Source: JACQHC01 sp035559715 (GTDB taxonomy: Bacteria > Gemmatimonadota > Gemmatimonadetes > Gemmatimonadales > GWC2-71-9). From it: a stretch of 37,132 nucleotides of DNA. The stretch is taken from assembly GCA_035559715.1 (NCBI GenBank), contig DATMAW010000021.1, positions 1 to 37,132 of the forward strand. The letters run 5' to 3'. The position numbers and the translations under genes are program-made. The notes under the pieces are model-generated. The model made no database searches and was not told where the DNA came from. It saw only the letters and a list, made by a program, of their open reading frames with translations. Below are positions 15,408-22,350 of this stretch, piece after piece. How positions within the stretch are numbered: position 1 is the first letter of the stretch; each line of letters begins with the position of its first letter.

Positions 15408-16499
15408 GTGCATAGCGCACGGTCATCACTGAAGCTCCTCGTGAGCGTCCCCGTGGTTGGGATGTGCCTGGCTTCCTCTCCGCTCCACGGCCAGGCCGCC
15501 TGCGAAGGGCGCATTGCGTTCGTCTCCACGCGCAACGGCCAGCCCGGCATCTTCACCATCAACGCCGACGGCACGAACCTCGCGCGGCTGACGTCCGATC
15601 CCGGCGACGGCCAGCCCACGTGGGCCCCCGACGGCTCCCGCATCGCGTTTCTCGCTGCTCGCAAGCCGGACGAGCGCATGCTCGAGGGTCTGGCGATGCA
15701 TCGGATGATCTACGTGATGGACGCCGACGGGCGAAACGTGCGCCGGCTGGGGGACCTGCCGGCAGCCGTCCTGCGATGGTCGCCGGACGGAACGCGGATC
15801 GGATTTCAGTCGTCGGCGGAAGACGAGAGCAATCGCAACGCCACCGGCATCGTCTCGAACGCCATCTACGTCATAGACGCGGACGGCCGGCGCCACCGCC
15901 GGCTCACGGAATCCACCTCTCGCAACACGTTCGCCTCGTGGTCGCCGGACGGCCGCCGCATCGCGTTCGCGTCCGATCGCGACTCCAACTGGGAGATCTA
16001 CGTGGTCGACGTGGAGACGCGGCGCGAAGAGCGCCTGACCACACGGCCCGGTCCCGATCGAAACCCGATCTGGTCTCCCGATGGCCGGTACATCGCCTTC
16101 ACGAGCGGCGACTCCCTCGCCGGGCCCGGGAGCGCCCCGACACAGTCCAACATCCACACGCTCGACATGGCCACTGGGAGCATCCGGCGCCTCACGCACG
16201 CGAGCGCCAACGAGGTGCCGCGCGCCTGGTCGCCCGACGGACGCCAGATCCTGTTCGTGTCCGACGACTTGTATCTCGTGGAGCACGAGAGCGGTCGCCT
16301 CACGCGACTCACCCACACGCCCCAGGCCCGCGAACTCGGCTCGGCGTTCCTGCCGGGGGCGCCGAAGGTCGCGTTCCGCTCCGACGCAGAGGGGAACTGG
16401 GAGATCTACGTCGTCGGGATGGACGGGACGGGTCTGATGAATCTCACGCGGGATCCCGCGGATGATGTGCTGATGTCCGTGGGGCCGTGTCGAGAGTGA
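15408..16499 (+). CDS. Secreted TolB-like beta-propeller (PD40 repeat) protein
   Basis: The product is 363 residues. A GTG at 15408 gives a classic signal peptide (basic start, LKLLVSVPVVGMCLASSP, cleavage near HGQA-AC). The mature part is a series of WD40-like PD40 repeats: RIAFVSTRNGQPGIFTINAD, PTWAPDGSRIAFLA, LRWSPDGTRIGFQS, ASWSPDGRRIAFASDRDSNW, PIWSPDGRYIAFTS and RAWSPDGRQILFVS. About six blades are visible. Such periplasmic propellers serve as protein-interaction platforms. It follows the ABC permease by 74 nt and may be the last gene of that operon. It faces the next gene convergently. Confidence 0.92.
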   Translation: MHSARSSLKLLVSVPVVGMCLASSPLHGQAACEGRIAFVSTRNGQPGIFTINADGTNLARLTSDPGDGQPTWAPDGSRIAFLAARKPDERMLEGLAMHRMIYVMDADGRNVRRLGDLPAAVLRWSPDGTRIGFQSSAEDESNRNATGIVSNAIYVIDADGRRHRRLTESTSRNTFASWSPDGRRIAFASDRDSNWEIYVVDVETRREERLTTRPGPDRNPIWSPDGRYIAFTSGDSLAGPGSAPTQSNIHTLDMATGSIRRLTHASANEVPRAWSPDGRQILFVSDDLYLVEHESGRLTRLTHTPQARELGSAFLPGAPKVAFRSDAEGNWEIYVVGMDGTGLMNLTRDPADDVLMSVGPCRE

Positions 16500-16556
16500 G
16501 GCCGCTCGGCTCGGCGATCGTGGACTTGCGTGCTCATTGGACGGAGCGCGGGCTCG

Positions 16557-17042
16557 TCAGGAGCCGGCAGATACGCCGCAGCGCCGCGAACTGAGCCGCT
16601 CGGCGACCGACAGCGCCGGGTCGAACGCCCACGGAAACCGACGCTGGCGCTGCGGGGGAAGCCAGGGATCGGGACGCAGCCGGATGAGTCGCACGACCAG
16701 CCCGGTATCGGACTCCGCAATGCGAATCGCCGTGCAGTCGAAGTTCACCGCCCTCACCTCCACCGTATAAGCGCCGCGGGGAAGTTCTCCGCTGCAGTAC
16801 CACTGGTCCAGAAACCCGGGCGCGGCTTCTGCGCCCCCCGAGTCCGCGCCAGCCACAGGGCGCACGGATACTCGGCCGATGCCGGTGAATGGCAGGTCAT
16901 AAAGGTCCGCGATGAGGAGCGCGATGCGGATCGCCGCGGGACTGTCCGGCGGCACGCAGTCGGCTGGCGGTGTCTGGGCCCGGCCGGACGTGCCGGCGCA
17001 GACGAGCACGAGAGGGAGGATCGCGCCGAGGCGAGTGCACAT
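16557..17042 (-). CDS. Small secreted protein of unknown function
   Basis: The product is 161 residues from the ATG at 17042. A longer start at 17066 is rejected because the best promoter overlaps it. It has a signal peptide (MCTRLGAILPLVLVCAG, cleavage near GRAQT). The mature part has Cys in ADCVPP, WYCSG, FDCTA and RRCGV, so two disulfides are possible. The stretch GELPRGAYTVEVRAVNF followed by GLVVRLIRL resembles a carboxypeptidase-regulatory-like beta sandwich. It is convergent with the propeller gene, and its promoter lies in the 41-nt gap after the CcmI-like gene. Confidence 0.75.
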   Translation of the reverse strand: MCTRLGAILPLVLVCAGTSGRAQTPPADCVPPDSPAAIRIALLIADLYDLPFTGIGRVSVRPVAGADSGGAEAAPGFLDQWYCSGELPRGAYTVEVRAVNFDCTAIRIAESDTGLVVRLIRLRPDPWLPPQRQRRFPWAFDPALSVAERLSSRRCGVSAGS

Positions 17043-17054
17043 GACGTTACGGCA

Positions 17055-17082
17055 ATTGTACGCCAATCAACTCGGGCCGCAA
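17055..17082 (-). promoter_or_regulatory. Candidate promoter for the small secreted protein
   Basis: TTGCGG (17082-17077) and TACAAT (17060-17055) are spaced by 16 nt on the minus strand. The predicted start of transcription is near 17048, about 6 nt before the ATG at 17042, giving a very short leader, as for uvrA. Confidence 0.4.
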
Positions 17083-17083
17083 C

Positions 17084-17662
17084 TCAAGCGCCGGCGGCGA
17101 CCGGGCCTCCACATTCAGCGCAGAATCGAGCCTTCTCGTCGAGCGCCGCGCCGCAGTGCCGGCAGCGCGGCCCAATGCTCGCGACGACCAGCGATCGGCC
17201 GCACCCCGAACAGAAGATCGGTGCCGGTTCCGGCCGCGGGCCGCACGCCGGACACACGGCACGGTGGGCACCGTTTCCGCTCTTGCCGGCAGTCACGGCA
17301 CGTCCGGCTCCGGCCGAAAGCCCCCCCTCCACCCGTGGCGCGGCGGCCGGCGCGGCGGGCGCGGGTGAGGCGTTTGCCTCCGCTCGAATGGCTTCAAGGG
17401 CAACCCCCTCGTACTTGGCCTTGAGTCGCGCGTAGTCTTCGTCCGAGAGTTTGCCGGTCGCCCGATCGAAGTCAATCTCCCGGAGCGCGATCAGCGCCTG
17501 CACCTTGGGCGAATCCAGGTCTCGCAGATCCACGAGGTCGCTTTCGTCCTGCCCGCCATCGCCGCCGGCCTGCGCGCGCGCCGGGCCGGGCCGCAGCATG
17601 GGCTCCAGCACCACGGCCAGCGCCGCGAGCGCCACGAGCAGACCGGCGAGCATCTCGAGCAT
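17084..17662 (-). CDS. CcmI-like protein with double zinc ribbon
   Basis: The product is 192 residues. An N-terminal membrane helix (MLEMLAGLLVALAALAVVLEP) is followed by KVQALIALREIDFDRATGKLSDEDYARLKAKYE, the motif shared with the N-terminal part of CcmI and with SHOCT-like modules. The C-terminus has two zinc ribbons, CPAC with CSGCG and CRHC with CAECGG. Proteobacterial CcmI instead carries periplasmic TPRs and chaperones apocytochrome c. Here the ribbons, if cytoplasmic or periplasmic, must serve another purpose. It follows ccmH by 3 nt, so a role in cytochrome maturation is supported by context. Confidence 0.75.
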   Translation of the reverse strand: MLEMLAGLLVALAALAVVLEPMLRPGPARAQAGGDGGQDESDLVDLRDLDSPKVQALIALREIDFDRATGKLSDEDYARLKAKYEGVALEAIRAEANASPAPAAPAAAPRVEGGLSAGAGRAVTAGKSGNGAHRAVCPACGPRPEPAPIFCSGCGRSLVVASIGPRCRHCGAALDEKARFCAECGGPVAAGA

Positions 17663-17665
17663 CTT

Positions 17666-18259
17666 CTACAGCTCCAACCGCTCGAGTTCGGCGCGGAGCC
17701 GCGCGGCTTCGTCCGGCGACAGATCGGTTGATTGCGCGGGCTCGGGAGTGTCCGACGCACCCACCGCGGGGTGCGGCCGCGGCGGCCGCAGGAGCACTCG
17801 CACGAGCACCGCGCCAACGACGAGGATCAAGACGCCCGGCACGAGATAGCCCGCGAGATTGAACCCGCGGCGCGGCGGCGCCATGAGCACGGTCTCGCCG
17901 TACTGCGCCACGAAGGCCTGGAGGATTTCCTCGGCCGTCTTGCCCTGCTCGACGAGCGTCACAACTTCGCGGTGCATCGCCGGCGAGGTTTCGCAGGTGA
18001 AGTCGGTCGTGCGGCAGGTGTACACGCTGAGGTTACACCCGCACGTGCAGCGCAGCTTCTCCTCCACGCCGACGACGAACGGGTCGTTCTCGTGGCTCGT
18101 GACCCGCTCACGGAACTTGCCTGCCGACCACGGTTCGGGCAGTTGGCCGACGGTGGAGTCCTGCGGCGTCGCCGCCGTCCCTTGCGGGCGCAGCAGGGCC
18201 GTCACCGACAGGAACGGGAGCCCCGCCAGCACTTCCCGCCGGGTTAGGCGCTCACGCAT
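17666..18259 (-). CDS. ccmH: CcmH-family thioredoxin-fold/haem-lyase component with unusual CxCxC motif
   Basis: The product is 197 residues from the ATG at 18259, overlapping the ccmF stop by 8 nt. CcmH reduces apocytochrome c before haem ligation by CcmF. It has an N-terminal export signal (LTRREVLAGLPFLSV), the conserved EEKLRC block, a membrane helix (LVPGVLILVVGAVLV) and an acidic C-terminus (SPDEAARLRAELERLEL). Instead of the canonical LRCxxCQN, the active site reads LRCTCGCN (Cys 71, 73, 75), with further Cys at 82 and 89. The EEILQAFVAQYGETVLM stretch is typical of the family, which supports the call despite the altered motif. Confidence 0.88.
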   Translation of the reverse strand: MRERLTRREVLAGLPFLSVTALLRPQGTAATPQDSTVGQLPEPWSAGKFRERVTSHENDPFVVGVEEKLRCTCGCNLSVYTCRTTDFTCETSPAMHREVVTLVEQGKTAEEILQAFVAQYGETVLMAPPRRGFNLAGYLVPGVLILVVGAVLVRVLLRPPRPHPAVGASDTPEPAQSTDLSPDEAARLRAELERLEL

Positions 18260-20318
18260 TCGTAGCACTTCCGACCAGCTCCACGCGATAGCCGGCCATG
18301 GCACGTCTGCGCGATGCAGGCGTGGGCCCGGTACCGGGCCACATGACGATGACGCCCCCTGCCACCAGGATCGCGCCACCGAACCACACCCACCACACCA
18401 GCGGATTGAGCGTGAAGCGGTACACTGCTTCTTCCGTCCCCGCCACCGAGCCCGCGAACACGATATACACGTCCTCGCGCAGGTCGCTCCGGATGCCTGC
18501 CTCGGTCGAGGGCTCGAACGACTGCCGCCGGAACGCGGCGGGGCAGGGAGACATGGACACGGTGCAGGTGAAGTGCTGTCGCTTCTCGCTCTTCATGACG
18601 CCCAGCCGCTTGCCATCCCGGCTCAGTTCGACGCTCGCGGCTGTGACCCAGCGATTCAACATGTCGAATTGGGACACGCCGAGGTGCGTGAACGTGTACG
18701 TGTGCCCGAACGGGGACTTCATGACCGTGGACTCACCGGGTTTTAGCGACGCTTCCATCTCCGTCTTGAAGGCCATCCCCGCGAACGCCACGAAGTACGT
18801 GACGATTCCCAGGTGCACGACGTAGCCGCCGTAGCGCCGGCGGTTCCGCCCCACGAGGCGAACGAACGCGAGCGCGTACTGCTCGCCGTGCAGGCGGTGC
18901 CGCGCCCCCACGCCACGAACGAACTCCTGCGCGATCGTCGTGACCACGAACGCCGCCAGAGAAACCGCCACGCCGGCGTAGAAATCGCTGAACCTGAGCG
19001 CCGCGAGCAGCACGGCGGTGATCAGGCCCGCCGCGACCGGCGCCGCAAACTGCCGCTTCAAGTTCTCCGGGCTGGCTTTGCGCCACGCGATCAGTGGTCC
19101 GATGCCCGTGAGCGCGAGCAGAGCCAGACCGATGGGGATGTTTACCTGATTGAAGAACGGCGGCCCCACTGTGACCTTCGTGCCCCGTACCCATTCCGAG
19201 AGAATCGGGAAAAGCGTGCCCCACAGCACGGAGAACGCCATGCCCACCAGGAGCAGGTTATTGAAGAAAAAGCTGGATTCCCGGGACAGCGCGCTTTCGA
19301 GCCGGGCCTCGGTCTGGAGCTGTGGCAAGCGCGACCACAGCAGCAACCCGCTCCCGACGATGATGAGAACGAGGAACGCCAGGAAGAAATACCCCACGTT
19401 CGACTGCGTGAACGAGTGCACGCTGGAGATGATGCCGCTGCGAGTGATGAACGTCCCGAAAATGGAGAGCACGAAGGAAAGCGTGATCAGCACCACGTTC
19501 CACCGCTTCAACATCCCGCGCTTCTCCTGGATCATGACCGAGTGCAGGAACGCGGTCATGGTGAGCCAGGGGAGAAAGCTCGCGTTCTCCACCGGATCCC
19601 ACGCCCAGTAGCCGCCCCACCCCAGTTCCACGTATGCCCACCACATGCCCAACGTGATGCCGATGGACAGCAGCGTCCACGAAAGCAGGGTCCACCGCCG
19701 GATCGCGTGCAGCCAGCCGGTGTCCAGTCGCCGGGAGACCAACGCCGCCACCGCGAACGCGAACGGGATGGTGATGGAGATGTACCCGAGGTAGAGCATG
19801 GGCGGGTGCACCACCATGCCCGGATTCTGGAGCTGGGGATTCAGCCCCTGTCCATCGGCTGGTGTGAACGGCAACCGGTCGAACGGATTGGACGCGAAGA
19901 GAATGACCGCCACGAAGAACAGGGTGACGCCCGCCGTGACCGCCGCGACGTGCGGCATGAGACCCTCGTACCGTCGCGGCGTGAGCCATTGCGCCGCGGC
20001 CCCGAACAGCGACAGGACGAACGCCCAGAACAACAGGCTCCCGGCCTGTCCGCCGTAGAACGCCGAGAGCGTGTACACCGTGGGCAACGTTCGACTGGTG
20101 TACGCCGCGACGTACTCCACGTTGAAGTCACGGCGGAGCAGCGCGGTGACGAGCGACGCTGCCGCCACGGTGAGCAAGCCGGCGAGCGCGTAGGCCGTGC
20201 GCCGGGCGCTGCGGATGAGATCGGGCCGGCGGCCGGACGCCCCGAGCAGTCCCGTCACTACCCCCCAGCCCGCGATGAGGAGCGCGAGCCAGAGGGCGAT
20301 CTGTCCAAGGACGGTCAT
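18252..20318 (-). CDS. ccmF: Cytochrome c haem lyase subunit CcmF
   Basis: The product is 688 residues, the usual length for CcmF. This integral membrane protein ligates haem from CcmE to apocytochrome c in the periplasm. The WWD domain is clear (WAYVELGWGGYWAWDPVENA, about 228-247), with flanking family blocks such as SLLFWAFVLSLFG, LNPQLQNPGMVVHPPMLYLGY, FGTFITRSGIISSVHSF and GYVVHLGI. About 14-15 membrane helices and a large periplasmic domain before the final helix (LVWWVWFGGAILVAGGVIVMWPG) are visible. It starts 4 nt after the ccmE stop and overlaps ccmH. ccmA-D and ccmG are not in this window. Confidence 0.97.
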   Translation of the reverse strand: MTVLGQIALWLALLIAGWGVVTGLLGASGRRPDLIRSARRTAYALAGLLTVAAASLVTALLRRDFNVEYVAAYTSRTLPTVYTLSAFYGGQAGSLLFWAFVLSLFGAAAQWLTPRRYEGLMPHVAAVTAGVTLFFVAVILFASNPFDRLPFTPADGQGLNPQLQNPGMVVHPPMLYLGYISITIPFAFAVAALVSRRLDTGWLHAIRRWTLLSWTLLSIGITLGMWWAYVELGWGGYWAWDPVENASFLPWLTMTAFLHSVMIQEKRGMLKRWNVVLITLSFVLSIFGTFITRSGIISSVHSFTQSNVGYFFLAFLVLIIVGSGLLLWSRLPQLQTEARLESALSRESSFFFNNLLLVGMAFSVLWGTLFPILSEWVRGTKVTVGPPFFNQVNIPIGLALLALTGIGPLIAWRKASPENLKRQFAAPVAAGLITAVLLAALRFSDFYAGVAVSLAAFVVTTIAQEFVRGVGARHRLHGEQYALAFVRLVGRNRRRYGGYVVHLGIVTYFVAFAGMAFKTEMEASLKPGESTVMKSPFGHTYTFTHLGVSQFDMLNRWVTAASVELSRDGKRLGVMKSEKRQHFTCTVSMSPCPAAFRRQSFEPSTEAGIRSDLREDVYIVFAGSVAGTEEAVYRFTLNPLVWWVWFGGAILVAGGVIVMWPGTGPTPASRRRAMAGYRVELVGSATNA

Positions 20319-20322
20319 CTAG

Positions 20323-20727
20323 CTATGCCTGAGGAACGGACTCGTATCGTGACCCGCACTTGGCGAGCAACGTGGTGGCCCGGAACGTCCCGTCTGGCAT
20401 GAGCCGCCCTTCCACCACCACATCGACGTCGTCGGTGAAGGTGTCCGGCGCGAGCCCGCGATACACCACCGGATAGGTCTGCCGGCCGTCGGTGACCGTG
20501 AACGTGATGGTCTGGGATGCGACATCGCGCTGGATACTCCCCGTCACGACGCGCGCTCCCATCTTGACGCCGACGTTGCGGAAGGACGGATCACGTTCGA
20601 CGTGCGCCGCCAGCTCTGACGGCGTGAGGAAGTACATCCCGGTGTCCTTGATGCCTGTGGCCATGAGGTAGCCGACCGTGCCGACCACCATGATGGCCGC
20701 GCCGAGGAACTTGGTTCGAGCGTGCAT
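20323..20727 (-). CDS. ccmE: Cytochrome c-type biogenesis haem chaperone CcmE, Cys (CxxxY) variant
   Basis: The product is 134 residues. An N-terminal anchor (KFLGAAIMVVGTVGYLMATG) is followed by the OB-fold beta barrel of CcmE (VRVVTGSIQRD-like block, TFTVTDG, YPVVYRGLAPDTF, VVVEGRL). The haem attachment site, normally AKHDENY with covalent His, is here LLAKCGSRY: Cys124 replaces His, with the Tyr (128) kept. This is the CxxxY type described in archaea and a minority of bacteria such as Desulfovibrio. The protein ends six residues later, without the usual disordered tail. It is first gene of ccmE-ccmF-ccmH-ccmI-like. Confidence 0.93.
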   Translation of the reverse strand: MHARTKFLGAAIMVVGTVGYLMATGIKDTGMYFLTPSELAAHVERDPSFRNVGVKMGARVVTGSIQRDVASQTITFTVTDGRQTYPVVYRGLAPDTFTDDVDVVVEGRLMPDGTFRATTLLAKCGSRYESVPQA

Positions 20728-20835
20728 AAGCTGAATGGACTCTCGGTTGAAGGCTCGCGGGTCAAAGCTAACCTCGCACCGCCCGTTATACTCCGGCCCG
20801 GCAATGAAGTTCGCCTCAAGACCGCTTCATTTGTC

Positions 20836-20865
20836 TATATATCGCCCTGGGCCGTCTCAGGTAAA
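20836..20865 (-). promoter_or_regulatory. Candidate promoter for the ccmE operon at the end of glpK
   Basis: TTTACC (20865-20860) and TATATA (20841-20836) are spaced by 18 nt on the minus strand, overlapping the glpK stop codon. This would give a leader of about 100 nt for ccmE. The AT-rich TATATA stands out in this GC-rich DNA. The -35 match is weak. Confidence 0.35.
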
Positions 20866-22350
20866 CCCCGCCCGCGCCCAATGAAGGGCCGCACTCACCG
20901 CACGGCGCCATCCCTGGTATCCCCCCACCGGTTCCGGCCCCGGCCGGAACACATGGTACTGCCGCCCGGTTGCGAAGTCGTCCGGACTCGCCCAGACGCC
21001 GGCGGCCAAGCCGGCCAGTCCCGCCGCGCCCAGGGCCGTGGTCTCGACCACATCCGGACGCGCCACGTTTGTGCCCAGGAGATCCGCCTGGTACTGCATC
21101 AGCCAGTCGTTGGCCGCCGCCCCGCCGTCCACCCGCAGGTCCACGAGCTTCACGCCCGACTCCGCCACCATGGCCTCCACCACGTCCCGCGTACTGTAGG
21201 CCATGGCCTCGAGCGCGGCGCGAACCAGGTGTGCCCGGGTGGTGCCGCGCGTGAGACCCACAATCGTTCCGCGGGCCTCGGCTTCCCAGTGCGGGGCACC
21301 GAGCCCCACGAAGGCAGGGACGAAGTACACACCGGCCGTATCGGGGACGCTCCGCGCAATGGCTTCGGTCTCGTCGGCCCGCGCGATCAGGCCCAGGCCA
21401 TCGCGCAGCCACTGGATGGCCGCCCCGGCGATGAAAACGGACCCCTCGAGGGCGAGCGTTGGCGCGCCGCTGCGATCGCATGCCGCGGTACGAAGGATGT
21501 TGCCCGGCCTCACCTTCCCCGCGCTGCTGCTCCCATCGGACCCGACGAGCATGAGCAGAAAGGCCCCAGTGCCGTACGTGCACTTGGTCTGCCCGGGCTC
21601 CCAGCACCCCTGGCCCCAGAGCGCGGCCTGCTGGTCGCCCGCCATGCCGCAGATTGGGACGGAACGACCGAAGTGGTCTTTGAGCGCCACTCCGATTTCA
21701 GCTGACGACGGCACGATGGACGGCAGCGCGGCCCTGGGAACGCCGAACAGGTTCAGCAGGTCCGCATCCCACGTTCCCTCGGCGAGGTTGTAGAGCAGCG
21801 AGCGCGACGCGTTCGTGTGATCCGTGGCGAAGACCTCACCGCCGGTCAGCCGGAACACGAGCCATGCGTCAATCGTCCCGAACACCACGTCCCCACGAGC
21901 CGCGCGCGCGCGAAGGCCCGGAACCTCCCGCAGCAACCACTCGATCTTGGTCGCCGAGAAGTAGGGATCCCACACGAGGCCCGTCCGCGCGGCGATCATC
22001 GCATCGCCATGCTCGGCCTTGAGCGCGCGGCAACGATCGGCCGTTCGGCGATCCTGCCACACCAGGGCTCGGTGCAGCGGGCGCCCCGTGGCGCGGTCCC
22101 ACGCGACGACGGTCTCCCGCTGATTGGTAATGCCAATCGCCGCGGGCGGACCGCCCGCTTGTCGTATGGCGTCGCGCGCGGCCTCGAGAGTATGCCGCCA
22201 GATCTCTTCGGCGTCGTGCTCGACCCACCCCGGCTGGGGGTAGTGCTGCGCGATCTCGCGGTAGCCGCGCCCCAGGATTCGGCCATCGTCGGCCACGACC
22301 AGTGCCGTGGAGCCGGTCGTTCCCTGATCCAGGGCGAGAACCGAAGTCAT
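20857..22350 (-). CDS. glpK: Glycerol kinase
   Basis: The product is 497 residues, full length. GlpK phosphorylates glycerol to sn-glycerol 3-phosphate using ATP. FGGY-family landmarks are present: LALDQGTTGSTALV (phosphate 1), IGITNQRETVVAWDR, ALVWQDRRT, SATKIEWLL, GTIDAWLVFRLT, GMAGDQQAALWGQGCW, KCTYGTGAFLLM, FVPAFVGLGAPHW and LRVDGGAAANDWLMQ. Its ATG lies directly after the stop of the sensor kinase gene, so the two are cotranscribed. No glycerol facilitator or dehydrogenase is adjacent, which is unusual for glpK. Confidence 0.97.
   Translation of the reverse strand: MTSVLALDQGTTGSTALVVADDGRILGRGYREIAQHYPQPGWVEHDAEEIWRHTLEAARDAIRQAGGPPAAIGITNQRETVVAWDRATGRPLHRALVWQDRRTADRCRALKAEHGDAMIAARTGLVWDPYFSATKIEWLLREVPGLRARAARGDVVFGTIDAWLVFRLTGGEVFATDHTNASRSLLYNLAEGTWDADLLNLFGVPRAALPSIVPSSAEIGVALKDHFGRSVPICGMAGDQQAALWGQGCWEPGQTKCTYGTGAFLLMLVGSDGSSSAGKVRPGNILRTAACDRSGAPTLALEGSVFIAGAAIQWLRDGLGLIARADETEAIARSVPDTAGVYFVPAFVGLGAPHWEAEARGTIVGLTRGTTRAHLVRAALEAMAYSTRDVVEAMVAESGVKLVDLRVDGGAAANDWLMQYQADLLGTNVARPDVVETTALGAAGLAGLAAGVWASPDDFATGRQYHVFRPGPEPVGGYQGWRRAVSAALHWARAGFT

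Noticed and set aside
18813..20402. A 529-codon plus-strand frame opposite ccmF
   Set aside because: It has the same charged low-complexity composition, and ccmF is complete and canonical on the other strand.
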